Source: Devosia sp. 66-14
GTDB taxonomy: Bacteria; Pseudomonadota; Alphaproteobacteria; Rhizobiales; Devosiaceae
Length of the DNA stretch: 51,875 bases
Assembly (NCBI GenBank): GCA_001899085.1
Contig: MKVB01000002.1
Coordinates: forward strand, 586,668-638,542
Direction of reading: 5' to 3'
Part shown: positions 33,642 to 41,714 of the stretch, one piece after another
Numbering within the stretch: position 1 is the stretch's first letter
Layout: every line of letters starts with the position of its first letter
Program-made: the position numbers and the translations under genes
Notes under the pieces: model-generated
What the model saw: the letters and a program-made list of their open reading frames with translations, nothing else
What the model was told of the DNA's origin: nothing
The model's database searches: none

Positions 33642-35029
33642 TGAACGTGCCCGCGCGCCCCGAGACCATGTTCCGTTCGCTCAACCCGGCTACCGGCGAG
33701 CAATTCGGCAGCTATCGCCTGCATGACGGTGCGGAAGTCGAAGCCGCGCTCGAGCGCAGCTTCGCCGCCTGGAGCAGCATACGCGCCGCCGGCATCGCCA
33801 AACGCGCCCGGCTGCTGCTGGCTTTGGCCGATCGGCTCGAAGCCAATCTCGAAGCGTTCGCGCGGCTGATGACGCTGGAGATGGGCAAGCCGATCAACGA
33901 GGCGCGCGGCGAGATCAGGAAATGCGCCGCAACCTGCCGCACCACCGCCGAGCTGGGGCCGGGCTGGCTGGAGCCGCTGGAGGTGAAGAGCCCGGCGCGC
34001 GGCAGCCGGGTGCGCTACGAGGGGCTGGGACCGATCCTCGCGATCATGCCGTGGAATTTTCCGTTCTGGCAGGTGATCCGCTTTTTCGCGCCGGCCTTCC
34101 TTGCCGGCAACACCACGGTGGTGAAGCACGCCGAGAACGTGCCGGCTTCGGCCGAGGCGCTGGAGCAGGTGTTCACCGAGGCCGGCATGCCCGATGGCGT
34201 GCTGGTGAACCTCCGCGTCGATCACCCGACAGTGGGGAAGCTCATCGCCGACAGCCGCATCCGCAGCGTCACCGTCACCGGCAGCGTGCGGGCCGGGCGG
34301 ACCATTGCCGGACTTGCCGGCGCGGCAGGCAAGAAAGCCGTGCTGGAACTGGGCGGCTCCGACCCGTTCATCGTTTTCGCCGATGCCGATTTCAACGCCG
34401 CGGTGAAGACGGCGGTGGCGGCGCGGCACAATAATTCGGGGCAGAGCTGCGTCTGCGCCAAGCGCTTCCTGGTCGAGCAGTCGATCGCCGCCGATTTCAC
34501 CGAGGCCTTCGTCGAGGGCACCCGCAAGCTGAGCTATGGCGATCCGCTCGACGAAACGCATGGGCTGGGGCCGCTGGCGCGCGCCGACCTTCGCGCCGGG
34601 CTGCAGGACCAGCTCGACCGCAGCATTGCCGGCGGGGCGCGGGTGGCGCTGGCCGGCGGCACGGTCGATGGGCCGGGCTTCTTCTTCGCGCCGACCGTTT
34701 TGACCAACGTGGCCGACGATAATGTCGCGGCGCGCGAGGAGCTGTTCGGGCCGGTGGCGCCGATCTTTGCGTTCGCCGACGAGGCAGAAGCGCTGCGCAT
34801 CGCCAACGGCACCGAGTTCGGGCTGGCCGCGGCGGTGTGGACGCGCGACGAGGACCGGGCGCGCCGCATGGAGCAGGCGGTCGAGGCGGGGGCGGTGTTC
34901 ATCAACGACATGGTGCGCTCGGACGCCCATATCTCGTTCGGCGGCATCAAGTCCTCCGGCTATGGCCGCGAGCTCGGGCAGGTCGGCATCACCGAATTCA
35001 CCAACGCCAAGACCGTGTGGATTGGCTGA
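33641..35029 (+). CDS. NAD(P)-dependent aldehyde dehydrogenase
   Basis: A 462-residue aldehyde dehydrogenase, shorter than the usual 480-500, like succinate-semialdehyde dehydrogenases of the GabD-like (YneI) branch. Cofactor region MPWNFPFWQVIR; catalytic base in LELGGSDPFIV; catalytic cysteine in NNSGQSCVCAKRF; C-terminal FGGIKSSGYGRELG. It oxidises an aldehyde arising in the pathway, perhaps glycolaldehyde, lactaldehyde or a semialdehyde. ATG 33641 is coupled to the lactonase stop. The frame is open further back inside the lactonase gene but lacks family sequence there. Confidence 0.9.
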   Translation: MNVPARPETMFRSLNPATGEQFGSYRLHDGAEVEAALERSFAAWSSIRAAGIAKRARLLLALADRLEANLEAFARLMTLEMGKPINEARGEIRKCAATCRTTAELGPGWLEPLEVKSPARGSRVRYEGLGPILAIMPWNFPFWQVIRFFAPAFLAGNTTVVKHAENVPASAEALEQVFTEAGMPDGVLVNLRVDHPTVGKLIADSRIRSVTVTGSVRAGRTIAGLAGAAGKKAVLELGGSDPFIVFADADFNAAVKTAVAARHNNSGQSCVCAKRFLVEQSIAADFTEAFVEGTRKLSYGDPLDETHGLGPLARADLRAGLQDQLDRSIAGGARVALAGGTVDGPGFFFAPTVLTNVADDNVAAREELFGPVAPIFAFADEAEALRIANGTEFGLAAAVWTRDEDRARRMEQAVEAGAVFINDMVRSDAHISFGGIKSSGYGRELGQVGITEFTNAKTVWIG

Positions 35030-35041
35030 CGAGGCAACACT

Positions 35042-36115
35042 ATGACGATCTACAACCTGCCGAGACCCTTGCGCGTCGGCTTCGCCTGCAATGCCGATAC
35101 GTTTGCACGGATGGCTGATGAGGAAGCGATCGAGGCGCTCTCCAGCCTCGGGCGTTTCGAGCATCACCTCTGCGATGAACCCTCGAGCTGGGATGAGGCG
35201 CCGCCGGAGAATTCCGCGGCGATCGACCAGCTGGTGGCGTTTGCAGAGAAGCTCGATGCGCTCCTCGTCTGCCACGGCTCGCCGCGGTTGACCGGCGCCA
35301 TTCTCGACCGGCTGCCGAATTTGAAGTTCATCGCCGAGGTCGAGGGCGACCGCTTCAGCCAGCGCATCGACGTCAATGCCGCCGCCGAGCGCGGCGTCAC
35401 CGTGGTCGATACCACCAATGGCTCGTCCTACCCGGTGGCCGAATGGGCGCTGGCCATGGCGATGATCGGGCTCCGCAATGCCGGGGCGCTGTTCCGCCGG
35501 ATGATCGAGGGCGAAGTGCTGTTCCAGAAATGGGCGGAGCGCGTCGCCGACCCTGGTTTCAACGGTGAGCTCACCGGGCGCAGTGTCGGGCTGATCGGCG
35601 CCGGCTATATCGGCCGCCGGCTGATTGAACTGCTGCAGCCGTTCCAGGCCGATATCTACGCCTTCGACCCTTACGCGCCGCGGGTCCTCGCCGACATTTA
35701 CGACATCACCCTGACCTCGCTGGAGCAGGTGATGGAGTGCGACGTGGTGATCTCGCTGGTGCCGCTGACCCCCGAGACCAAGGGGATGATCGGCGAGAAG
35801 GAGCTGAACCGGCTCCGTCCGCGCTCGGTGTTCGTCAACGTGTCGCGCGGCGCGGTGGTCGACCAGGCGGCGCTGATCCGCCGGCTGGTGCGGGGCGACG
35901 TGGTGGCCTCGCTCGACGTGTTCGACCCCGAGCCGCTCGAGGCGGATTCGCCGCTGAGGACCATGCACAACGTGTTTCTCACGCCGCATATTGCCGGGGT
36001 CACCGCCCCGTGCGGTCCGCGCTTCCTGACGCTGGCCGCCGACGAGATCGCCCGCAAGTTCGCCGGGCATCGCACCCGGCACGACCTGGTGCCGCGCGCC
36101 GGGGTGAAGTCATGA
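35042..36115 (+). CDS. D-isomer-specific 2-hydroxyacid dehydrogenase
   Basis: A 357-residue NAD-dependent dehydrogenase of the SerA/GyaR type. The Rossmann motif is VGLIGAGYIGRRL, the catalytic arginine is in NVSRGAVVDQ, the glutamate in DVFDPEPLEA and the histidine in FLTPHIAGV. There is no C-terminal ACT domain, so it is not a standard biosynthetic phosphoglycerate dehydrogenase. It could reduce glyoxylate or hydroxypyruvate, or oxidise a 2-keto-3-deoxy-acid-related hydroxyl. It overlaps the next gene by ATGA, which joins it firmly to the operon. Confidence 0.88.
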   Translation: MTIYNLPRPLRVGFACNADTFARMADEEAIEALSSLGRFEHHLCDEPSSWDEAPPENSAAIDQLVAFAEKLDALLVCHGSPRLTGAILDRLPNLKFIAEVEGDRFSQRIDVNAAAERGVTVVDTTNGSSYPVAEWALAMAMIGLRNAGALFRRMIEGEVLFQKWAERVADPGFNGELTGRSVGLIGAGYIGRRLIELLQPFQADIYAFDPYAPRVLADIYDITLTSLEQVMECDVVISLVPLTPETKGMIGEKELNRLRPRSVFVNVSRGAVVDQAALIRRLVRGDVVASLDVFDPEPLEADSPLRTMHNVFLTPHIAGVTAPCGPRFLTLAADEIARKFAGHRTRHDLVPRAGVKS

Positions 36116-37176
36116 TCTCGACCGACCTCGCTGCCCGCCGCAAGGCGAGGACGCTCAAGCTGGGCTATTGCGTGCCGGCTTTCGCCATGCCGAGCAGCGG
36201 GTTGTTCCGGGTGCCCAATGTGGCGCGGATCGAGGATGTCGACGTGCTCGGCAATGCCCGCGAAGCCGAGCGGCTGGGCTTTGACTCGCTCTGGGTCTGC
36301 GACCACCTGATGCTGGGGCGCGAGCAGGCGGTGCTCGAGGGCTGGACCACGCTGGCGATGATCGCCGGCGCCACCAGCCGGGCACAACTGGGGCTGATCC
36401 ACCAGGCCAACCTGTTCCGCGCCCCGCAGATCGCCGCCAAGATGATGTCGACGCTCGACCTGCTATCGGGTGGCCGCTTCATCCATTTCTTCGAAGCCGG
36501 CATGGGGCGCCCGGAACAGGTGGCCTATGGCCTCGACTGGGACGACAACCACGATGCGCGGGTCGAACGGCTCGAAGAGGCAATAACCCTGATCAAGGCG
36601 CTCTACGCCTCGGACAAGCCGATCGATTTCGACGGCAAGTTCTATCAGCTCAGGCAGGCGCAACTGGCGCCCAAGCCACAACAGGCGCATATCCCGGTCT
36701 GGCTGGGCGAGGCGTTCGACCCGGTGATCGAGCTCAGCGGTCGCATCGCCGATGGCTGGAATTCAACGCCGGTGACGCTCAGCGAACTCAAGCGCCGGCT
36801 GGCGCTGCTCGATGCGTCGCTGGCCAGGGCCGGGCGGTCGCGCGCCGAGGTGGAGATCAGCTTCGAAACGCAGATCCTGGTCGCGCCGGACCTGGCGTCG
36901 CTGCGCCGCAAGGTGGCGGCTTTGGTCGAACGGATGGTCGAGGCCAGGTCGGGCGAGCCGCAGCCGGAGGTGACCGACTTCGTCGCCGGCCGGGTCGACC
37001 GGCTGCCCGAGGCGATGACCGGGCCGTGGATCATCGGCACGGCCGAGGACGCGAAGGTGCGGATCGTCGAATTGCGGGGGCAGGGGGTCGATCACCTGAT
37101 GCTGTGGTTCATGGATGCCCCGGAGACGGATGGGATGGCGTATTTCATGGAGGAGGTGGCGCCGGGTTTTCGGTAG
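36112..37176 (+). CDS. LLM-class flavin-dependent oxidoreductase
   Basis: A 354-residue luciferase-like (bacterial luciferase fold) protein. Family segments: AREAERLGFDSLWVCDHLML, LDLLSGGRFIHFFEAGMG, IPVWLGEAFDPVIELSGRIADGWN and IIGTAEDAKVRIVEL. Members use FMN or F420; most are monooxygenases that need a separate flavin reductase, but none is found here. Such an enzyme in a sugar-type operon is uncommon; sulfo-sugar cleavage by a flavin monooxygenase is the known parallel, but the rest of that pathway is absent. It may oxidise the imported molecule. It is the last gene before repeat copy 4. Confidence 0.87.
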   Translation: MISTDLAARRKARTLKLGYCVPAFAMPSSGLFRVPNVARIEDVDVLGNAREAERLGFDSLWVCDHLMLGREQAVLEGWTTLAMIAGATSRAQLGLIHQANLFRAPQIAAKMMSTLDLLSGGRFIHFFEAGMGRPEQVAYGLDWDDNHDARVERLEEAITLIKALYASDKPIDFDGKFYQLRQAQLAPKPQQAHIPVWLGEAFDPVIELSGRIADGWNSTPVTLSELKRRLALLDASLARAGRSRAEVEISFETQILVAPDLASLRRKVAALVERMVEARSGEPQPEVTDFVAGRVDRLPEAMTGPWIIGTAEDAKVRIVELRGQGVDHLMLWFMDAPETDGMAYFMEEVAPGFR

Positions 37177-37195
37177 TTGTCAGTGGTGTGGATGG

Positions 37196-37334
37196 GCCGT
37201 TGCGAGAAGAGCACCCCCCACCCTGTCCCTCCCCCGCAAGGGGGGAGGAGACCAGAACACCGGCGCCGGTGAGGGCGTCTCCCTCCCCCTTGCGGGGAGG
37301 GGACAGGGGTGGGGGTCCTCTTCCCGCACCGGTC
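37196..37334. repeat. Long palindromic intergenic repeat, family A, copy 4
   Basis: Same design as copies 1 and 2, with GAAGAG at the left arm and CTCTTCCCGCACCGG at the right. It separates the long operon from the IclR regulator gene. Confidence 0.8.
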
Positions 37335-37428
37335 GTGATGGTCCAGCGGCGATCACCGGGATCCCGGTCCTGAATCGCTTGCACGCTGGTCCCGGCGCTC
37401 GCTAATGCCTAAACTCGGGGCAAGGAGA

Positions 37429-37440
37429 ATGGATAGCTGA
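37429..37440 (+). other. Three-codon micro-ORF coupled to the IclR start
   Basis: ATG GAT AGC TGA at 37429-37440 directly follows AAGGAG. Its stop shares the A of the IclR start codon (TGATG). The ribosome site is too close to the micro-ORF ATG and rather far (12 bases) from the IclR ATG. It may tune initiation or be accidental. Confidence 0.25.
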
Positions 37441-38222
37441 TGATCGAAGACACCGAGCAGCGGGGCAAGGCCGTCCCCGCGCTGGTCCGGACCAAGAAAA
37501 TTCTCGATGCGCTCAGTACCGGCGGCAAGCCCAAGGGCGTGTCGGAGCTGGCGCGCATGCTGGACCTGCCCAAGAGCACGGTGCATGGGCTTTGCCATAC
37601 CCTGGTCGATCTCGGCCTGATGATGCGGGTGGGGCCGTCGCAGTTCGCGGTGGGCCCGCATGTGCTCAGCTGGGCCAACGCCTTCGAAGGCCAGAGCGAC
37701 CTGACGCAGGAATTCATGCGCATCGCCGAGGCGACCGACCTGATCTCGGAACAGGCGATCAACCTTTCGATCCTCACCGGCCGCGAAGTGATGTATGTGG
37801 CCTGCCGGCGCGGCACCGATCCGCTCGGGGTCAGCTTCCGGCCCGGCGTGCGCCTGCCGGCGCCGTTTACCGCCACCGGCAAGGCGATGATGTCGACGAT
37901 GCGGCCCGAGGAAGTCGAGGCGCTGTTCGGCGACGAGTGGCCGGAGCCGTGGACCAAGCAGAGCGTGCCCGATCTCAAGACGCTGATGCGCGAGCTCGAG
38001 GAGACGCGCGAGCGCGGCTATTCGATCGACGACGGGCAGTTGCGCGACGCCATGGTGTGCTTCGGCGCCCCGGTGTTCAACGCCAGCGACGACCACGCGG
38101 TGGCCGGCATCGCCATCGGGCTGTTGCGCGGCGAGGTCAACGACACCTCGCGGGCGCAGGTCAGCCACGCGGTACGGGCACTGGCCGACAAGCTCAGCCA
38201 TCGCCTTGGCGGCAATACCTAG
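37440..38222 (+). CDS. IclR-family transcriptional regulator of the sugar pathway
   Basis: A 260-residue IclR protein. The winged helix is at residues about 15-65 (PKGVSELARMLDLPKSTVHGLCHTL), followed by the GAF-like effector domain (YVACRRGTDPLGVSFRPGVRLPAPFTATGKAMM, ERGYSIDDGQ, AVAGIAIGLLRGE). It sits between two halves of a catabolic cluster, and near-identical operators occur before the importer operon (26393) and just after its own gene (38281). IclR proteins often bind as tetramers, which fits the three half-site layout. The effector may be the imported sugar acid or a keto product. Confidence 0.9.
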   Translation: MIEDTEQRGKAVPALVRTKKILDALSTGGKPKGVSELARMLDLPKSTVHGLCHTLVDLGLMMRVGPSQFAVGPHVLSWANAFEGQSDLTQEFMRIAEATDLISEQAINLSILTGREVMYVACRRGTDPLGVSFRPGVRLPAPFTATGKAMMSTMRPEEVEALFGDEWPEPWTKQSVPDLKTLMRELEETRERGYSIDDGQLRDAMVCFGAPVFNASDDHAVAGIAIGLLRGEVNDTSRAQVSHAVRALADKLSHRLGGNT

Positions 38223-38253
38223 CCGAATGTGCGGAATACGACTGGCGTCTACG

Positions 38254-38280
38254 TTGACATCGGCGCCTGTCATCTAGATT
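38254..38280 (+). promoter_or_regulatory. Candidate promoter of the ABM/FAH gene pair
   Basis: TTGACA (38254-38259) is a perfect -35 box. TAGATT (38275-38280) is a possible -10 at a tight 15-base spacing. The IclR operator begins immediately downstream, which would allow repression of transcription from this promoter. Confidence 0.45.
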
Positions 38281-38318
38281 GTTCAATACCGAGAATATCG
38301 TTCAGTATATTGAACGAT
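38281..38318. promoter_or_regulatory. IclR operator upstream of the ABM/FAH gene pair
   Basis: GTTCA at 38281-38285, GTTCA again 19 bases later at 38300-38304, and the inverted TGAAC at 38311-38315. The second and third form a perfect palindrome with 8-bp arms ATCGTTCA (38297-38304) and TGAACGAT (38311-38318) around GTATAT. The order and distances of the half-sites equal those at 26393-26428. Confidence 0.75.
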
Positions 38319-38350
38319 TTGACCAGCGGACACATAGGGAAGGAACCGCA

Positions 38351-38644
38351 ATGATCGTCCTGATCGCCAAGTACCACACGAAGCCGGGCAACGTGCCGAA
38401 GGTGCTGGCCGAACTCGTCAAGATGAAGCCGCTGGTGGAAGCCGGCGAGCCGGGCTGCAAGTTCTACCAGGTGTCGAAGTCGACCGAGAACGAGAACCTG
38501 ATCGTGCTCTATGAGCACTATGTCGATGCGGCAGCGCTCGCCGCGCACCGCGAGACGCCGCACTTCAAATCGATCATCGAGGGCACCGTGATCCCGATGC
38601 TCGAAAAGCGCGAGCGCGAGCTCTACGAACTCGCCATCTCCTGA
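38351..38644 (+). CDS. Antibiotic biosynthesis monooxygenase (ABM)-fold small protein
   Basis: A 97-residue protein of the dimeric alpha-beta barrel ABM fold. Its pattern is IVLIAKYHTKPG on the first strand, EPGCKFYQVSKSTEN on the second, LIVLYEHYVDAAALAAHRETPHFK on the third and helix. This resembles LsrG/YgiN-like proteins. Such small barrels are cofactor-free oxygenases, isomerases or cyclases. It lies directly behind the IclR operator with GGAAGGAA upstream, and 8 bases before the FAH gene, so it is strongly regulated and co-expressed with it. The actual substrate is unknown. Confidence 0.83.
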   Translation: MIVLIAKYHTKPGNVPKVLAELVKMKPLVEAGEPGCKFYQVSKSTENENLIVLYEHYVDAAALAAHRETPHFKSIIEGTVIPMLEKRERELYELAIS

Positions 38645-38652
38645 GGTTTGAG

Positions 38653-39636
38653 ATGCGCCTCGTTTCCTTCGAACTCTCCACTGTCACCGGTCCTCTGACG
38701 CGGATCGGCGCCGTGCTGCCGGATGGCCGCTATGCCGACCTGCAATCGGCCTATCGGGCGGTGCTGGGGGATAACGGGGCAAGTCGGGAAGGGGCGGCGC
38801 GGCTAGCCGCCGCCACCATCCCCTCGGATATGGTGGCCTTCATCCAGAACGGGACGACTGCGCTCGATGCGGCGCAGTCGGCCCTCGACTGGGTGACGGC
38901 GAAAGACGAGACCGGGCCGGATGGCGCAACGCTGGTATTCGCGCCCGGGGCGGTAAAGCTCCTGGCGCCGGTGCCGCGCCCGCCGCTGATCCGCGACTTC
39001 ATGGCGTTCGAGACGCATTTGAAGAACATCTACCCCAAGCTCGGGCGCGAGATCCCGCCGCAGTGGTACGAGCTGCCGGTCTATTACAAGGGCAACCCCT
39101 CGGCGGTCGGGGGCGAGGGCGATATCGTGCCGATGCCGGCCTACGCCACCAACATGGATTTCGAGTTCGAGTTCGCGGCGGTGATCGGGCGGGGTGGCAG
39201 CAATATCCAGCGCGCCGATGCGCTCAGCCATATCTACGGCTACATGATCTATAACGACTTCAGCGCCCGCGAGATTCAGCAGCGCGAAATGTCGGTGGGC
39301 CTCGGGCCCGCCAAGGGCAAGGATTTCGAGAAGGGCCACGTGTTCGGCCCCTGGCTGGTGACGGCCGACGAGATCCCCGACATCTATGCCTTGCGCATGC
39401 AGGCGACCGTCAACGGCCAGCCCTGGTGCGACACCAGCACCTCGACCATGCACTGGCGCTTCGACCAGATGATCGCCCATGCCTCGATGAACGAAATGCT
39501 GGTCGCCGGCGAGATTTTCGGCAGCGGCACGGTGGGCGGCGGCTCGGCCGCCGAAGTCGGCAAGACGCTGGCCAAGGGCGACAAGGTGGTGCTGACGATG
39601 GATCGGCTGGGCACGCTGAGTAATGTGATCGGGTAG
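38653..39636 (+). CDS. Fumarylacetoacetate hydrolase (FAH)-family protein
   Basis: A 327-residue member of the FAH family: N-terminal cap (MRLVSFELSTVTGPLTRIGAVLPDG) and catalytic barrel. Metal ligands are suggested by FMAFETHLKN, DFEFEFAAVIGRGG and IYGYMIYNDFSAREIQ (Glu, Glu, Asp), and LGPAKGKDFEKGHVFGPWLVTADEI is the signature region. FAH-type enzymes end several sugar-acid pathways, cleaving a 2,4-diketo-3-deoxy acid into pyruvate and a shorter acid, or hydrating 2-keto-enols. It is the second gene under the IclR operator, so it should act at the end of the same pathway as the genes at 26539-37176. Confidence 0.88.
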   Translation: MRLVSFELSTVTGPLTRIGAVLPDGRYADLQSAYRAVLGDNGASREGAARLAAATIPSDMVAFIQNGTTALDAAQSALDWVTAKDETGPDGATLVFAPGAVKLLAPVPRPPLIRDFMAFETHLKNIYPKLGREIPPQWYELPVYYKGNPSAVGGEGDIVPMPAYATNMDFEFEFAAVIGRGGSNIQRADALSHIYGYMIYNDFSAREIQQREMSVGLGPAKGKDFEKGHVFGPWLVTADEIPDIYALRMQATVNGQPWCDTSTSTMHWRFDQMIAHASMNEMLVAGEIFGSGTVGGGSAAEVGKTLAKGDKVVLTMDRLGTLSNVIG

Positions 39637-39980
39637 GCTGCTTCAGTCTCTCACGGGAGTCATTCCCGCGAAGGCGGGAAACTGGTGGGATGTTTCCGCA
39701 TTTTGCGTGTCGCGTCTGTTCTGTCTCAAACGGCCATCCCTTGTGCGATCAACAGGCTGCTTTGTGCCCATACCGGCCGCTCGATTCCGCTTGAGCGCCG
39801 AAAACGGACACATTTGGTGCAACGTCCTCACAAGGTTTCTAGACATCCTGATATTTTCGAGAGCGACTGGCGGGACAAGTAGATCTGACCTCGACCGATC
39901 TCGACGTTTGCACGAGCACCGCTGTTGTGAACAATTGTACGGGGCTGACTCTTGGCGGTCAGTGGAGGCAGGGGGAATGA
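39637..39980. other. 344-base gene-free stretch at the left edge of the low-GC island
   Basis: It begins with a REP-like hairpin, TTCCCGC (39663-39669) against GCGGGAA (39674-39680), within the common GTCATTCCCGCGAAGGCGGGAAAC setting (spanning 39659-39682). The rest falls in GC content and holds no convincing frame, only short ones. A sequence break from clean host DNA to foreign-looking DNA occurs here. No integrase site or tRNA could be found. Confidence 0.6.
39663..39680. repeat. REP-type hairpin
   Basis: A 7-bp perfect stem around GAAG (GCGAAGGCG core), of the type widely scattered in proteobacterial genomes. It lies 27 bases after the FAH stop and could end that operon. Confidence 0.6.
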
Positions 39981-41714
39981 TTGGCGACGATCTTGGAAGT
40001 CTATCGAGGCGTGTTCCCGGACATGTCGCAGCGTAGCAGCCTCGGCTCATTGCCTCGCCTTCCCACCGATGTGTTTGCGTTCGCCGCCCATCTCGTTGAG
40101 CGATCTGGTGCCTACCACCACATCTCGCCGGAAGTGCTAGGGCCCGCGCCTAACAATTTTCGCCGGATCGTTGTCGGAGATCAGCAACGCAATCGCGCCG
40201 TTGCGATCGGGCTCGCCTGGAGGAATGGCGTGATTGAACCCGGAGCACGTCTTCCCTCTCCGCCACTTGAGGTCGAGCAGATGTGGGGGCGGCTTAATGG
40301 ATTTCGCAACGCGGCCGTGTTCGAGCCCATTGACGACGTGGCCGCGGCACCCGACTGGTGGACCATCTGCCTCGATCTCGTGATGATCACCGATGAGGCG
40401 TGTCGCGACATAGGGTTCCAGGCCACTAACCCGTTCTTCGAATTCTTCATGCAGGAGTACGCGGCGACCGACCTCTCCTCTGGCCAGGAGTTTCGTCGTG
40501 TGCAACGAGCTCCATTTTCTCTGTCGCTCGCCGCCGAGGACGTGCTCTGCGTTCAGGCCAAGGCACGGACGCCGTCGGTAGGCTGTACCTTACGCTCGTT
40601 AACTCACAATCTCGCGCTGCTGCCGCCGCGCGGGCAGGTAAGGGCGCGATGGGTAGCGCCGGTGATCGAGGCCGATGAAGCGCGCCTGCATGAGGATTTG
40701 GGGCTCTTACTGGTGCCGTTGCCGTACGATATCAACGACGACGCCTTCAGGTCGGCTGGTGAGGCGGCCGATGGACATTGGGGATGGTTCGAGGTGGAGC
40801 AGCATTGGCTACCCGCCGGTTCCACATCGGGACGGAAGAATGCGCTTGTCGAATTCATCCTCAACCTGATCGGGGCAGCGCGCGCCTCCGGCGCCAGGGT
40901 CGACGCGGTGGTCCTCCCCGAATTGGCCCTTGATTTCACCAACTTTCGAGCTCTGGCGCGCGCCCTCGCCAATGATCGGGCGATTGATTTCCTGATTGCC
41001 GGCATCTCAAGCGATGCCGACAGACGCAAAGGAAACTTCGTCGCAATTGCTCCTTTCTTCCTTCTCGGCAAGGAACGCGACGAAAAGATCACGGCTTGGG
41101 AGAACCTCATCCTAATCCGCGAGAAGCACCATCGCTGGAAGCTAAACGGCGCGCAGTTGCAATCCTATGGGCTAACCGGACTCGATCAGACCAAGAGCTG
41201 GTGGGAGCGCCTCGATATCCTCAGTCGCAGCCTCGATCTGCTAGTCTATCGGGGTAAGTCCACCCTCACGACGCTGATCTGTGAGGATCTGGCGCGCGTC
41301 GACCCATGCCAAGCAGTGGTCAGAGCCGTGGGTCCAAACCTTCTGATCGCGCTATTAATGGATGGTCCGCAGATTGGCGAGCGTTGGCCCGGGCGCTATG
41401 CCACCGTGTTGGCGGAAGACCCTGGAACATCGGTGCTGAGCCTCACCTCATTTGGGCTGATGGCGCGGCAGAACCGGCTGGGTAAGTTTGGCCAGTCTAG
41501 CAGCATCGCGCTCTGGAAGGACGAGAAGAACGGCCCTCAGAAACTAGAGTTGCACCGCAACGCGGAAGCCATGGTGCTCGAACTCACACCCGCCCTTAAA
41601 CAGGAGCGGACGCTCGACGGACGGTTGGACGATGGCCTGTCGCTGAGATGGGAATATAAGCGACACGTGCAGGTCTCCACCGGATCCCGCGCCGAGGTGT
41701 CGCTGCTGAGCTGA
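39981..41714 (+). CDS. Nitrilase-fold (carbon-nitrogen hydrolase) protein with large unknown N-terminal region
   Basis: A 577-residue protein. The part from about residue 235 to 560 resembles the nitrilase superfamily: Glu314 in VVLPELAL, Lys382 in IREKHHRWKL and Cys434 in TLICEDLARVDP make the expected Glu-Lys-Cys triad at normal spacing. The first 230 or so residues match nothing I recognise. Start is TTG 39981, with GGGGGA five bases ahead; ATG 40023 is the alternative. Base and codon use (more A/T, mixed third positions) differ from its surroundings, suggesting transfer. The partner gene is a DUF4238/SEC-C protein. Standalone and fused nitrilase-like proteins occur in mobile defence settings, but this is only an idea. 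Confidence 0.72.
   Translation: MATILEVYRGVFPDMSQRSSLGSLPRLPTDVFAFAAHLVERSGAYHHISPEVLGPAPNNFRRIVVGDQQRNRAVAIGLAWRNGVIEPGARLPSPPLEVEQMWGRLNGFRNAAVFEPIDDVAAAPDWWTICLDLVMITDEACRDIGFQATNPFFEFFMQEYAATDLSSGQEFRRVQRAPFSLSLAAEDVLCVQAKARTPSVGCTLRSLTHNLALLPPRGQVRARWVAPVIEADEARLHEDLGLLLVPLPYDINDDAFRSAGEAADGHWGWFEVEQHWLPAGSTSGRKNALVEFILNLIGAARASGARVDAVVLPELALDFTNFRALARALANDRAIDFLIAGISSDADRRKGNFVAIAPFFLLGKERDEKITAWENLILIREKHHRWKLNGAQLQSYGLTGLDQTKSWWERLDILSRSLDLLVYRGKSTLTTLICEDLARVDPCQAVVRAVGPNLLIALLMDGPQIGERWPGRYATVLAEDPGTSVLSLTSFGLMARQNRLGKFGQSSSIALWKDEKNGPQKLELHRNAEAMVLELTPALKQERTLDGRLDDGLSLRWEYKRHVQVSTGSRAEVSLLS

Noticed and set aside
33614-36082. Minus-strand frame of 822 codons
   Set aside because: Opposite the aldehyde dehydrogenase and hydroxyacid dehydrogenase genes; composition is typical of a GC shadow frame.
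26539-39636. Sulfoquinovose monooxygenase pathway
   Set aside because: An LLM flavin oxidoreductase and a CUT1 importer are shared, but I see no sulfoquinovosidase, flavin reductase or sulfite exporter, and the dehydratase, lactonase and FAH set points to another route.
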